This document shows, piece by piece, positions 45,201 to 59,399 of a stretch of DNA of 64,000 nt. The notes under the pieces are model-generated. The model was not told the origin of the DNA and did no database searches. It was given only the letters and a program-made list of their open reading frames with translations. The DNA lies in NCBI GenBank assembly GCA_032622095.1, contig CP136062.1:225258578-225322577 (forward strand), read 5' to 3'. A program made the position numbers and the translations under genes. Positions within the stretch are counted from its first letter, which is position 1. Each line of letters starts with the position of its first letter. The DNA is from Siphonodentalium dalli. Taxonomy: Eukaryota > Mollusca > Scaphopoda > Gadilida > Siphonodentaliidae.

Positions 45201-46200
45201 ATGTTTGAGTCCCAGATTATTTATATACAGAGTCAGTGTTATTAAAGGTCCACTTAATGTTTGAGTCCCAGATTATTTATATACAGAGTCAGTGTTATTA
45301 AAGGTCCACTTAATGTTTGAGTCCCCTGATTATTTATATACATAGTCAGTGTTATTAAAGGCCCACTTAATGTTTGAGTCCCTGATTATTTATATACAGA
45401 GTCAGTGTTATTAAAGGTCCACTTAATGTTTGAGTCCCAGATTATTTATATACAGTGTCAGTGCTATTAAAGTCCCACTTAATGTTTGAGTCCCCGATTA
45501 TTTATATACAGAGTCAGTGTCATTAAAGGTCCACTTAATGTTTGAGTCCCAGATTATTTATATACAGAGTCAGTGTTATTAAAGGCCCACTAAATGTTTG
45601 ATCCCCTGATTATTTATATACAGAGTCAGTGTCAGAAGGTCCACTTAATGTTTGGGTCCCAGATTATTTATATACAGAGTCAGTGTCATTAAAGGTCCAC
45701 TTAATGTTTGATCCCCTGATTATTTATATACAGAGTCAGTGTTATTAAAGGCCCACTTAATGTTTGATCCCCTGATTATTTATATACAGAGTCAGTGTCA
45801 TTAAAGGTCCACTTAATGTTTGAGTCCCCGATTATTTATATACAGAGTCAGTGTCATTAATGGTCCACTTAATGTTTGAGTCCCAGATTATTTATATACA
45901 GAGTCAGTGTTATTAAAGGCCCACTTAATGTTTGATTCCCTGATTATTTATATACAGAGTCAGTGTTATTAAAGGCTCACTTAATGTTTGAGTCCCTGAT
46001 TATTTATATACAGAGTCAGTGTTATTAAAGGCCCATTTAATGTTTGAGTCCTCGATTATTTATATACAGAGTCAGTGTTATTAAAGGCCCACATAATAAT
46101 TGAGTCCCTAATTATTTATATACAGAGTCAGTGTTATTAAAGTCCCACTTAATGTTTGAGTCCCCGAATATTTATATACAGAGTCAGTGTTATTAAAAGC

Positions 46201-46657
46201 ACGTGAGGCCTTAGTTGTCGAAAATATTCATATTTGTTCCAATCACTGTAAACAAAAAAACATTTAAACGCATACAGTTTCGTTCATATATACCATGACC
46301 ATCGCGTAAACAGCATGTTATCATAAAGATTTACTATATTTTACCTAAGCAAGAGCCTGAATGTGTTACAGAAGACAGCACAATGCTGCTGGCTAATCAC
46401 ACACAAATGACATAAACGCTCTTTATTCGTTCCATATCAGGAATTCACCAACAAAGAACGCTCTTTATGTTTACCATCATAATATAAACAAACACATGAA
46501 AAGTAACTTTTTATGCCTTTGTTTACATAACAAATGGTCAAATATATGACAATAACATACTGTTTATGTGATATTTCTTATTTGTATACGGACAAAGTCT
46601 GTCTACATTTTGTTGTTCTTTCTGTTTGTGGTCGTTTTTGACGGGTGGAAATATTTT
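46201..46657. repeat. Satellite passenger, copy 3
   Basis: Same 457-bp length. The flanking satellite reads AAAAGC in place of AAAGGC at the left junction. Confidence 0.9.
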
Positions 46658-47774
46658 CACTTAATGTTTGAGTCCCCGATTATTTATATACAGAGTCAGT
46701 GTTATTAAAGGCTCACTTAATGTTTGAGTCCCTGATTATTTATATACAGAGTCAGTGTTATAAAAGGCCCACTTAATGTTTGAGTCCCTGATTATTTATA
46801 TACAGTGTCAGTGCTATTAAAGTCCCACTTAATGTTTGAGTCTCCGATTATTTATATACAGAGTCAGTGTCATTAAAGGTCCACTTAATGTTTGAGTCCC
46901 AGATTATTTATATACAGAGTCAGTGTTATTAAAGGTCCACTTAATGTTTGAGTCCCTGAATATTTATATACAGAGTCAGTGTTATTAAAGGTCCACTTAA
47001 TGTTTGAGTCCCAGATTATTTATATACAGTGTCAGTGCTATTAAAGTCCCACTTAATGTTTGAGTCCCCGATTATTTATATACAGAGTCAGTGTCATTAA
47101 AGGTCCACTTAATGTTTGAGTCCCAGATTATTTATATACAGAGTCAGTGTTATTAAAGGCCCACTTAATGTTTGATCCCCTGATTATTTATATACAGAGT
47201 CAGTGTCAGAAGGTCCACTTAATGTTTGGGTCCCAGATTATTTATATACAGAGTCAGTGTCATTAAAGGTCCACTTAATGTTTGATCCCCTGATTATTTA
47301 TATACAGAGTCAGTGTTATTAAAGGCCCACTTAATGTTTGATCCCCTGATTATTTATATACAGAGTCAGTGTCATTAAAGGTCCACTTAATGTTTGAGTC
47401 CCCGATTATTTATATACAGAGTCAGTGTCATTAATGGTCCACTTAATGTTTGAGTCCCAGATTATTTATATACAGAGTCAGTGTTATTAAAGGCCCACTT
47501 AATGTTTGATCCCCTGATTATTTATATACAGAGTCAGTGTTATTAAAGGCTCACTTAATGTTTGAGTCCCTGATTATTTATATACAGAGTCAGTGTTATT
47601 AAAGGCCCATTTAATGTTTGAGTCCTCGATTATTTATATACAGAGTCAGTGTTATTAAAGGCCCACATAATAATTGAGTCCCTAATTATTTATATACAGA
47701 GTCAGTGTTATTAAAGTCCCACTTAATGTTTGAGTCCCCGAATATTTATATACAGAGTCAGTGTTATTAAAGGC

Positions 47775-48231
47775 ACGTGAGGCCTTAGTTGTCGAAAATA
47801 TTCATATTTGTTCCAATCACTGTAAACAAAAAAACATTTAAACGCATACAGTTTCGTTCATATATACCATGACCATCGCGTAAACAGCATGTTATCATAA
47901 AGATTTACTATATTTTACCTAAGCAAGAGCCTGAATGTGTTACAGAAGACAGCACAATGCTGCTGGTTAATCACACACAAATGACATAAACGCTCTTTAT
48001 TCGTTCCATATCAGGAATTCACCAACAAAGAACGCTCTTTATGTTTACCATCATAATATAAACAAACACATGAAAAGTAACTTTTTATGCCTTTGTTTAC
48101 ATAACAAATGGTCAAATATATGACAATAACATACTGTTTATGTGATATTTCTTATTTGTATACGGACAAAGTCTGTCTACATTTTGTTGTTCTTTCTGTT
48201 TGTGGTCGTTTTTGACGGGTGGAAATATTTT
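47775..48231. repeat. Satellite passenger, copy 4
   Basis: Same length. It has GCTGGTTAATC where the other copies have GCTGGCTAATC. Confidence 0.9.
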
Positions 48232-49347
48232 CACTTAATGTTTGAGTCCCCGATTATTTATATACAGAGTCAGTGTTATTAAAGGCTCACTTAATGTTTG
48301 AGTCCCTGATTATTTATATACAGAGTCAGTGTTATAAAAGGCCCACTTAATGTTTGAGTCCCTGATTATTTATATACAGTGTCAGTGCTATTAAAGTCCC
48401 ACTTAATGTTTGAGTCCCCGATTATTTATATACAGAGTCAGTGTCATTAAAGGTCCACTTAATGTTTGAGTCCCAGATTATTTATATACAGAGTCAGTGT
48501 TATTAAAGGTCCACTTAATGTTTGAGTCCCTGAATATTTATATACAGAGTCAGTGTTATTAAAGGTCCACTTAATGTTTGAGTCCCAGATTATTTATATA
48601 CAGTGTCAGTGCTATTAAAGTCCCACTTAATGTTTGAGTCCCCGATTATTTATATACAGAGTCAGTGTCATTAAAGGTCCACTTAATGTTTGAGTCCCAT
48701 ATTATTTATATACAGAGTCAGTGTTATTAAAGGCCCACTTAATGTTTGATCCCCTGATTATTTATATACAGAGTCAGTGTCAGAAGGTCCACTTAATGTT
48801 TGAGTCCCAGATTATTTATATACAGAGTCAGTGTCATTAAAGGTCCACTTAATGTTTGATCCCCTGATTATTTATATACAGAGTCAGTGTTATTAAAGGC
48901 CCACTTAATGTTTGATCCCCTGATTATTTATATACAGAGTCAGTGTCATTAAAGGTCCACTTAATGTTTGAGTCCCCGATTATTTATATACAGAGTCAGT
49001 GTCATTAATGGTCCACTTAATGTTTGAGTCCCAGATTATTTATATACAGAGTCAGTGTTATTAAAGGCCCACTTAATGTTTGATCCCCTGATTATTTATA
49101 TACAGAGTCAGTGTTATTAAAGGCTCACTTAATGTTTGAGTCCCTGATTATTTATATACAGAGTCAGTGGTATTAAAGGCCATTTAATGTTTGAGTCCTC
49201 GATTATTTATATACAGAGTCAGTGTTATTAAAGGCCCACATAATAATTGAGTCCCTAATTATTTATATACAGAGTCAGTGTTATTAAAGTCCCACTTAAT
49301 GTTTGAGTCCCCGAATATTTATATACAGAGTCAGTGTTATTAAAGGC

Positions 49348-49804
49348 ACGTGAGGCCTTAGTTGTCGAAAATATTCATATTTGTTCCAATCACTGTAAAC
49401 AAAAAAACATTTAAACGCATACAGTTTCGTTCATATATACCATGACCATCGCGTAAACAGCATGTTATCATAAAGATTTACTATATTTTACCTAAGCAAG
49501 AGCCTGAATGTGTTACAGAAGACAGCACAATGCTGCTGGCTAATCACACACAAATGACATAAACGCTCTTTATTCGTTCCATATCAGGAATTCACCAACA
49601 AAGAACGCTCTTTATGTTTACCATCATAATATAAACAAACACATGAAAAGTAACTTTTTATGCCTTTGTTTACATAACAAATGGTCAAATATATGACAAT
49701 AACATACTGTTTATGTGATATTTCTTATTTGTATACGGACAAAGTCTGTCTACATTTTGTTGTTCTTTCTGTTTGTGGTCGTTTTTGACGGGTGGAAATA
49801 TTTT
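49348..49804. repeat. Satellite passenger, copy 5
   Basis: Same length and no difference from copy 1 noticed. It is followed by a shortened satellite interval of 504 bp, exactly nine monomers. Confidence 0.9.
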
Positions 49805-50308
49805 CACTTAATGTTTGAGTCCCCGATTATTTATATACAGAGTCAGTGTTATTAAAGGCTCACTTAATGTTTGAGTCCCTGATTATTTATATACAGAGTC
49901 AGTGTTATAAAAGGCCCACTTAATGTTTGAGTCCCTGATTATTTATATACAGTGTCAGTGCTATTAAAGTCCCACTTAATGTTTGAGTCCCCGATTATTT
50001 ATATACAGAGTCAGTGTCATTAAAGGTCCACTTAATGTTTGAGTCCCAGATTATTTATATACAGAGTCAGTGTTATTAAAGGTCCACTTAATGTTTGAGT
50101 CCCAGATTATTTATATACAGAGTCAGTGTTATTAAAGGTCCACTTAATGTTTGAGTCCCCTGATTATTTATATACATAGTCAGTGTTATTAAAGGCCCAC
50201 TTAATGTTTGAGTCCCTGATTATTTATATACATAGTCAGTGTTATTAAAGTCCCACTTAATGTTTGAGTCCCCGAATATTTATATACAGAGTCAGTGTTA
50301 TTAAAGGC

Positions 50309-50765
50309 ACGTGAGGCCTTAGTTGTCGAAAATATTCATATTTGTTCCAATCACTGTAAACAAAAAAACATTTAAACGCATACAGTTTCGTTCATATATA
50401 CCATGACCATCGCGTAAACAGCATGTTATCATAAAGATTTACTATATTTTACCTAAGCAAGAGCCTGAATGTGTTACAGAAGACAGCACAATGCTGCTGG
50501 CTAATCACACACAAATGACATAAACGCTCTTTATTCGTTCCATATCAGGAATTCACCAACAAAGAACGCTCTTTATGTTTACCATCATAATATAAACAAA
50601 CACATGAAAAGTAACTTTTTATGCCTTTGTTTACATAACAAATGGTCAAATATATGACAATAACATACTGTTTATGTGATATTTCTTATTTGTATATGGA
50701 CAAAGTCTGTCTACATTTTGTTGTTCTTTCTGTTTGTGGTCGTTTTTGACGGGTGGAAATATTTT
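50309..50765. repeat. Satellite passenger, copy 6
   Basis: Same length. It has TTGTATATGGAC where the other copies have TTGTATACGGAC. Confidence 0.9.
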
Positions 50766-52221
50766 CACTTAATGTTTGAGTCCCCGATTATTTATATACA
50801 GAGTCAGTGTTATTAAAGGCTCACTTAATGTTTGAGTCCCTGATTATTTATATACAGAGTCAGTGTTATAAAAGGCCCACTTAATGTTTGAGTCCCTGAT
50901 TATTTATATACAGTGTCAGTGCTATTAAAGTCCCACTTAATGTTTGAGTCCCCGATTATTTATATACAGAGTCAGTGTCATTAAAGGTCCACTTAATGTT
51001 TGAGTCCCAGATTATTTATATACAGAGTCAGTGTTATTAAAGGTCCACTTAATGTTTGAGTCCCTGAATATTTATATACAGAGTCAGTGTTATTAAAGGT
51101 CCACTTAATGTTTGAGTCCCAGATTATTTATATACAGTGTCAGTGCTATTAAAGTCCCACTTAATGTTTGAGTCCCCGATTATTTATATACAGAGTCAGT
51201 GTCATTAAAGGTCCACTTAATGTTTGAGTCCCAGATTATTTATATACAGAGTCAGTGTTATTAAAGGCCCACTTAATGTTTGATCCCCTGATTATTTATA
51301 TACAGAGTCAGTGTCAGAAGGTCCACTTAATGTTTGAGTCCCAGATTATTTATATACAGAGTCAGTGTCATTAAAGGTCCACTTAATGTTTGATCCCCTG
51401 ATTATTTATATACAGAGTCAGTGTTATTAAAGGCCCACTTAATGTTTGATCCCCTGATTATTTATATACAGAGTCAGTGTCATTAAAGGTCCACTTAATG
51501 TTTGAGTCCCCGATTATTTATATACAGAGTCAGTGTCATTAAAGGTCCACTTAATGTTTGAGTCCCAGATTATTTATATACAGAGTCAGAGTTATTAAAG
51601 GTCCACTTAATGTTTGAGTCCCAGATTATTTATATACAGAGTCAGTGTTATTAAAGGTCCACTTAATGTTTGAGTCCCCTGATTATTTATATACATAGTC
51701 AGTGTTATTAAAGGCCCACTTAATGTTTGAGTCCCTGATTATTTATATACAGAGTCAGTGTTATTAAAGGCCCACTTAATGTTTGATCCCCTGATTATTT
51801 ATATACAGAGTCAGTGTCATTAAAGGTCCACTTAATGTTTGAGTCCCCGATTATTTATATACAGAGTCAGTGTCATTAATGGTCCACTTAATGTTTGAGT
51901 CCCAGATTATTTATATACAGAGTCAGTGTTATTAAAGGCCCACTTAATGTTTGATCCCCTGATTATTTATATACAGAGTCAGTGTTATTAAAGGCTCACT
52001 TAATGTTTGAGTCCCTGATTATTTATATACAGAGTCAGTGTTATTAAAGGCCCACATAATAATTGAGTCCCTAATTATTTATATACAGAGTCAGTGTTAT
52101 TAAAGTCCCACTTAATGTTTGAGTCCCCGAATATTTATATACAGAGTCAGTGTTATTAAAGGCTCACTTAATGTTTGAGTCCCCGATTATTACTATACAG
52201 AGTCAGTGTTATTAAAGGCCC

Positions 52222-53689
52222 GGCCACTTAATGTTTGAGTCCCTGAGTATTACTATACAGAGTCAGTGTTATTAAATGCCCATTTAATGTTTGAGTCCCT
52301 GATTATTTATATACATATACAGAGTCAGTGTTACTAAAGGTCCACTTAATGTTTGAGTCCCCGATTATTTATATACAGAGTCAGTGTTATTAAAGGCTCA
52401 CTTAATGTTTGAGTCCCTGATTATTTATATACAGAGTCAGTGTTATAAAAGTCCCACTTAATGTTTGAGTCCCAGATTATTTATATACAGAGTCAGTGTT
52501 ATTAAAGGTCCACTTAATGTTTGAGTACCCTGATTATTTATATACATAGTCAGTGTTATTAAAGGCCCACTTAATGTTTGAGTCCCTGATTATTTATATA
52601 CAGAGTCAGTGTTATTAAAGGTCCACTTAATGTTTGAGTACCAGATTATTTATATACAGTGTCAGTGCTATTAAAGTCCCACTTAATGTTTGAGTCCCCG
52701 ATTATTTATATACAGAGTCAGTGTCATTAAAGGTCCACTTAATGTTTGAGTCCCAGATTATTTATATACAGAGTCAGTGTTATTAAAGGCCCACTTAATG
52801 TTTGATCCCCTGATTATTTATATACAGAGTCAGTGTTATTAAAGGCTCACTTAATGTTTGAGTCCCTGATTATTTATATACAGAGTCAGTGTTATTAAAG
52901 GCCCACTTAATGTTTGATCCCCTGATTATTTATATACAGAGTCAGTGTTATTAAAGGCCCACTTAATGTTTGATCCCCTGATTATTTATATACAGAGTCA
53001 GTGTCATTAAAGGTCCACTTAATGTTTGAGTCCCCGATTATTTATATACAGAGTCAGAGTTATTAAAGGTCCACTTAATGTTTGAGTCCCAGATTATTTA
53101 TATACAGAGTCAGTGTTATTAAAGGTCCACTTAATGTTTGAGTCCCCTGATTATTTATATACATAGTCAGTGTTATTAAAGGCCCACTTAATGTTTGAGT
53201 CCCTGATTATTTATATACAGAGTCAGTGTTATTAAAGGCCCACTTAATGTTTGATCCCCTGATTATTTATATACAGAGTCAGTGTCATTAAAGGTCCACT
53301 TAATGTTTGAGTCCCCGATTATTTATATACAGAGTCAGTGTCATTAATGGTCCACTTAATGTTTGAGTCCCAGATTATTTATATACAGAGTCAGTGTTAT
53401 TAAAGGCCCACTTAATGTTTGATCCCCTGATTATTTATATACAGAGTCAGTGTTATTAAAGGCTCACTTAATGTTTGAGTCCCTGATTATTTATATACAG
53501 AGTCAGTGTTATTAAAGGCCCACATAATAATTGAGTCCCTAATTATTTATATACAGAGTCAGTGTTATTAAAGTCCCACTTAATGTTTGAGTCCCCGAAT
53601 ATTTATATACAGAGTCAGTGTTATTAAAGGCTCACTTAATGTTTGAGTCCCCGATTATTACTATACAGAGTCAGTGTTATTAAAGGCCC
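52222..53689. repeat. 1468-bp higher-order unit without passenger
   Basis: The odd junction AAAGGCCCGGCCACTT is at 52214 and recurs 1468 bp later. The intervening monomers match across the two repeats, including GAGTACC variants and GAGTATTACTATAC. The junction also occurs near 56662 and 58349. This unit has no passenger, so it amplified separately from the 1573-bp unit. Confidence 0.8.
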
Positions 53690-54874
53690 GGCCACTTAAT
53701 GTTTGAGTCCCTGAGTATTACTATACAGAGTCAGTGTTATTAAATGCCCATTTAATGTTTGAGTCCCTGATTATTTATATACATATACAGAGTCAGTGTT
53801 ACTAAAGGTCCACTTAATGTTTGAGTCCCCGATTATTTATATACAGAGTCAGTGTTATTAAAGGCTCACTTAATGTTTGAGTCCCTGATTATTTATATAC
53901 AGAGTCAGTGTTATAAAAGTCCCACTTAATGTTTGAGTCCCAGATTATTTATATACAGAGTCAGTGTTATTAAAGGTCCACTTAATGTTTGAGTACCCTG
54001 ATTATTTATATACATAGTCAGTGTTATTAAAGGCCCACTTAATGTTTGAGTCCCTGATTATTTATATACAGAGTCAGTGTTATTAAAGGTCCACTTAATG
54101 TTTGAGTACCAGATTATTTATATACAGTGTCAGTGCTATTAAAGTCCCACTTAATGTTTGAGTCCCCGATTATTTATATACAGAGTCAGTGTCATTAAAG
54201 GTCCACTTAATGTTTGAGTCCCAGATTATTTATATACAGAGTCAGTGTTATTAAAGGCCCACTTAATGTTTGATCCCCTGATTATTTATATACAGAGTCA
54301 GTGTTATTAAAGGCTCACTTAATGTTTGAGTCCCTGATTATTTATATACAGAGTCAGTGTTATTAAAGGCCCACTTAATGTTTGATCCCCTGATTATTTA
54401 TATACAGAGTCAGTGTTATTAAAGGCCCACTTAATGTTTGATCCCCTGATTATTTATATACAGAGTCAGTGTCATTAAAGGTCCACTTAATGTTTGAGTC
54501 CCCGATTATTTATATACAGAGTCAGTGTCATTAAAGGTCCACTTAATGTTTGAGTCCCAGATTATTTATATACAGAGTCAGTGTTATTAAAGGCCCACTT
54601 AATGTTTGATCCCCTGATTATTTATATACAGAGTCAGTGTTATTAAAGGCTCACTTAATGTTTGAGTCCCTGATTATTTATATACAGAGTCAGTGTTATT
54701 AAAGGCCCATTTAATGTTTGAGTCCTCGATTATTTATATACAGAGTCAGTGTTATTAAAGGCCCACATAATAATTGAGTCCCTAATTATTTATATACAGA
54801 GTCAGTGTTATTAAAGTCCCACTTAATGTTTGAGTCCCCGAATATTTATATACAGAGTCAGTGTTATTAAAGGC

Positions 54875-55364
54875 ACGTGAGGCCTTAGTTGTCGAAAATA
54901 TTCATATTTGTTCCAATCACTGTAAACAAAAAAACATTTAAACGCATACAGTTTCGTTCATATATACCATGACCATCGCGTAAACAGCATGTTATCATAA
55001 AGATTTACTATATTTTACCTAAGCAAGAGCCTGAATGTGTTACAGAAGACAGCACAATGCTGCTGGCTAATCACACACAAATGACATAAACGCTCTTTAT
55101 TCGTTCCATATCAGGAATTCACCAACAAAGAACGCTCTTTATGTTTACCATCATAATATAAACAAACACATGAAAAGTAACTTTTTATGCCTTTGTTTAC
55201 ATAACAAATGGTCAAATATATGACAATAACATACTGTTTATGTGATATTTCTTATTTGTATACGGACAAAGTCTGTCTACATTTTGTTGTTCTTTCTGTT
55301 TGTGGTCGTTTTTGACGGGTGGAAATATTTTCACAGGATACCCACCGCCAAGGCCAACCGTACC
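54875..55364. repeat. Satellite passenger, copy 7, long form
   Basis: The 457-bp body (to 55331) is followed by about 33 further non-satellite bases, CACAGGATACCCACCGCCAA then GGCCAACCGTACC, before the satellite resumes at TTTAAAGGCTC. The long form is probably closer to the original insertion, the short form being a deletion joined at CAC. Confidence 0.85.
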
Positions 55365-57687
55365 TTTAAAGGCTCACTTAATGTTTGAGTCCCTGATTAT
55401 TTATATACAGAGTCAGTGTTATTAAAGGCTCAGTTAATGTTTGAGTCACTGATTATTTATATACAGAGTCAGTGTTATTAAAGGCTCACTTAATGTTTGA
55501 GTCCCCGATTATTACTATACAGAGTCAGTGTTATTAAAGGCTCACTTAATGTTTGAGTCCCTGATTATTACTATACAGAGTCAGTGTTATTAAATGCCCA
55601 TTTAATGTTTGAGTCCCTGATTATTTATATACATATACAGAGTCAGTGTTATTAAAGGTCCACTTAATGTTTGAGTCACTGATTATTTATATATACAGAG
55701 TCAGTGTTACTAAAGGTCCACTTAATGTTTGAGTCCCCGATTATTTATATACAGAGTCAGTGTTATTAAAGGCTCACTTAATGTTTGAGTCCCTGATTAT
55801 TTATATACAGAGTCAGTGTTATAAAAGGCCCACTTAATGTTTGAGTCCCTGATTATTTATATACAGTGTCAGTGCTATTAAAGTCCCACTTAATGTTTGA
55901 GTCCCCGATTATTTATATACAGAGTCAGTGTCATTAAAGGTCCACTTAATGTTTGAGTCCCAGATTATTTATATACAGAGTCAGTGTTATTAAAGGCCCA
56001 CTTAATGTTTGATCCCCTGATTATTTATACACAGAGTCAGTGTCAGAAGGTCCACTTAATGTTTGAGTCCCAGATTATTTATATACAGAGTCAGTGTCAT
56101 TAAAGGTCCACTTAATGTTTGATCCCCTGATTATTTATATACAGAGTCAGTGTTATTAAAGGCCCACTTAATGTTTGATCCCCTGATTATTTATATACAG
56201 AGTCAGTGTCATTAAAGGTCCACTTAATGTTTGAGTCCCCGATTATTTATATACAGAATCAGTGTCATTAATGGTCCACTTAATGTTTGAGTCCCAGATT
56301 ATTTATATACAGAGTCAGTGTTATTAAAGGCCCACTTAATGTTTGATCCCCTGATTATTTATATACAGAGTCAGTGTTATTAAAGGCTCACTTAATGTTT
56401 GAGTCCCTGATTATTTATATACAGAGTCAGTGTTATTAAAGGCCCATTTAATGTTTGAGTCCTCGATTATTTATATACAGAGTCAGTGTTATTAAAGGCC
56501 CACATAATAATTGAGTCCCTAATTATTTATATACAGAGTCAGTGTTATTAAAGTCCCACTTAATGTTTGAGTCCCCGAATATTTATATACAGAGTCAGTG
56601 TTATTAAAGGCTCACTTAATGTTTGAGTCCCCGATTATTACTATACAGAGTCAGTGTTATTAAAGGCCCGGCCACTTAATGTTTGAGTCCCTGAGTATTA
56701 CTATACAGAGTCAGTGTTATTAAATGCCCATTTAATGTTTGAGTCCCTGATTATTTATATACATATACAGAGTCAGTGTTACTAAAGGTCCACTTAATGT
56801 TTGAGTCCCCGATTATTTATATACAGAGTCAGTGTTATTAAAGGCTCACTTAATGTTTGAGTCCCTGATTATTTATATATACAGAGTCAGTGTTATAAAA
56901 GGCCCACTTAATGTTTGAGTCCCTGATTATTTATATACAGTGTCAGTGCTATTAAAGACCCACTTAATGTTTGAGTCCCCGATTATTTATATACAGAGTC
57001 AGTGTCATTAAAGGTCCACTTAATGTTTGAGTCCCAGATTATTTATATACAGAGTCAGTGTTATTAAAGGCCCACTTAATGTTTGATCCCCTGATTATTT
57101 ATATACAGAGTCAGTGTCATTAAAGGTCCACTTAATGTTTGAGTCCCAGATTATTTATATACAGAGTCAGTGTCATTAAAGGTCCACTTAATGTTTGATC
57201 CCCTGATTATTTATATACAGAGTCAGTGTTATTAAAGGCCCACTTAATGTTTGATCCCCTGATTATTTATATACAGAGTCAGTGTCATTAAAGGTCCACT
57301 TAATGTTTGAGTCCCCGATTATTTATATACAGAGTCAGTGTCATTAAAGGTCCACTTAATGTTTGAGTCCCAGATTATTTATATACAGAGTCAGTGTTAT
57401 TAAAGGCCCACTTAATGTTTGATCCCCTGATTATTTATATACAGAGTCAGTGTTATTAAAGGCTCACTTAATGTTTGAGTCCCTGATTATTTATATACAG
57501 AGTCAGTGTTATTAAAGGCCCATTTAATGTTTGAGTCCTCGATTATTTATATACAGAGTCAGTGTTATTAAAGGCCCACATAATAATTGAGTCCCTAATT
57601 ATTTATATACAGAGTCAGTGTTATTAAAGTCCCACTTAATGTTTGAGTCCCCGAATATTTATATACAGAGTCAGTGTTATTAAAGGC

Positions 57688-58177
57688 ACGTGAGGCCTTA
57701 GTTGTCGAAAATATTCATATTTGTTCCAATCACTGTAAACAAAAAAACATTTAAACGCATACAGTTTCGTTCATATATACCATGACCATCGCGTAAACAG
57801 CATGTTATCATAAAGATTTACTATATTTTACCTAAGCAAGAGCCTGAATGTGTTACAGAAGACAGCACAATGCTGCTGGCTAATCACACACAAATGACAT
57901 AAACGCTCTTTATTCGTTCCATATCAGGAATTCACCAACAAAGAACGCTCTTTATGTTTACCATCATAATATAAACAAACACATGAAAAGTAACTTTTTA
58001 TGCCTTTGTTTACATAACAAATGGTCAAATATATGACAATAACATACTGTTTATGTGATATTTCTTATTTGTATACGGACAAAGTCTGTCTACATTTTGT
58101 TGTTCTTTCTGTTTGTGGTCGTTTTTGACGGGTGGAAATATTTTCACAGGATACCCACCGCCAAGGCCAACCGTACC
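57688..58177. repeat. Satellite passenger, copy 8, long form
   Basis: It has the same extra right end as copy 7. Copies 7 and 8 are 2813 bp apart and share their downstream monomers, so they are products of one duplication. Confidence 0.85.
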
Positions 58178-59399
58178 TTTAAAGGCTCACTTAATGTTTG
58201 AGTCCCTGATTATTTATATACAGAGTCAGTGTTATTAAAGGCTCAGTTAATGTTTGAGTCCCTGATTATTTATATACAGAGTCAGTGTTATTAAAGGCTC
58301 ACTTAATGTTTGAGTCCCCGATTATTACTATACAGAGTCAGTGTTATTAAAGGCCCGGCCACTTAATGTTTGAGTCCCTGATTATTACTATACAGAGTCA
58401 GTGTTATTAAATGCCCATTTAATGTTTGAGTCCCTGATTATTTATATACATATACAGAGTCAGTGTTATTAAAGGTCCACTTAATGTTTGAGTCACTGAT
58501 TATTTATATATACAGAGTCAGTGTTACTAAAGGTCCACTTAATGTTTGAGTCCCCGATTAATTATAGACAGTGTCAGTGTTATTAAAGGCCCACTTAATG
58601 TTTTTGAGTCCCTGATTATTTATATACAGAGTCAGTGTTATTAAAGGCCCACTTAATGTTTGATCCCTGATTATTTATATACAGAGTCAGTGTTATTAAA
58701 GGCCCACTTAATGTTTGAGTCCCCGATTAATTATATACAGAGTCAGTGTTATTAAAGGCCCACTTAATGTTTGAGTCCCTGATTATTTATATACAGAGTC
58801 AGTGTTATTAGAGGCCCACTTAATGTTTGAGTCCCCGATTTCTTATATACAGAGTCAGTGTTATTAAAGGCCCACCTAATGTTTGAGTCCCAGATTATTT
58901 ATATATACAGAGTCAGTGTTATTAAAGGCCCACTTAATGTTTGAGTCCCAGATTATTTATATACAGAGTCAGTGCTATTAAAGGCCCACTTAATGTTTGA
59001 GTCCCCGATTATTTATATACAGAGTCAGTGTTATTAAAGGCCCACTTAATGTTTGAGTCACTGATTACTTATATACAGAGTCAGTGTTATTAAAAGTCCA
59101 CTTAATGTTTGAGTCCCCGATTATTTATATACAGAGTCAGTGTTATTAAAGGCCCACTTAATGTTTGAGTCACTGATTACTTATATACAGAGTCAGTGCT
59201 ATTAAAGGCCCACTTAATGTTTGAGTCCCCGATTATTTATATACAGAGTCAGTGTTATTAAAGGCCCACTTAATGTTTGAGTCACTGATTACTTATATAC
59301 AGAGTCAGTGGTATTAAAGGCCCATTTAATGTTTGAGTCCCTAATTATTTATATACAGAGTCAGTGGTATTAAAGGCCACTTAATGTTTGAGTCCCCGA

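Larger units (their letters stand above)
42200..48231. repeat. Super-repeat block, copy 2 (~6 kb)
   Basis: It carries the markers of copy 1 at an offset of 9054 bp for the left part and 8998 bp for the passengers, a difference of exactly one 56-bp monomer. One AGTAT marker near 42766 has a 3-bp deletion specific to this copy. Confidence 0.8.
46201..49347. repeat. Two tandem 1.57-kb higher-order units
   Basis: Two complete units in direct tandem, starting at passengers 46201 and 47775. A shortened unit of 961 bp follows (49348-50308), in which only about nine monomers lie between passengers. Confidence 0.9.
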
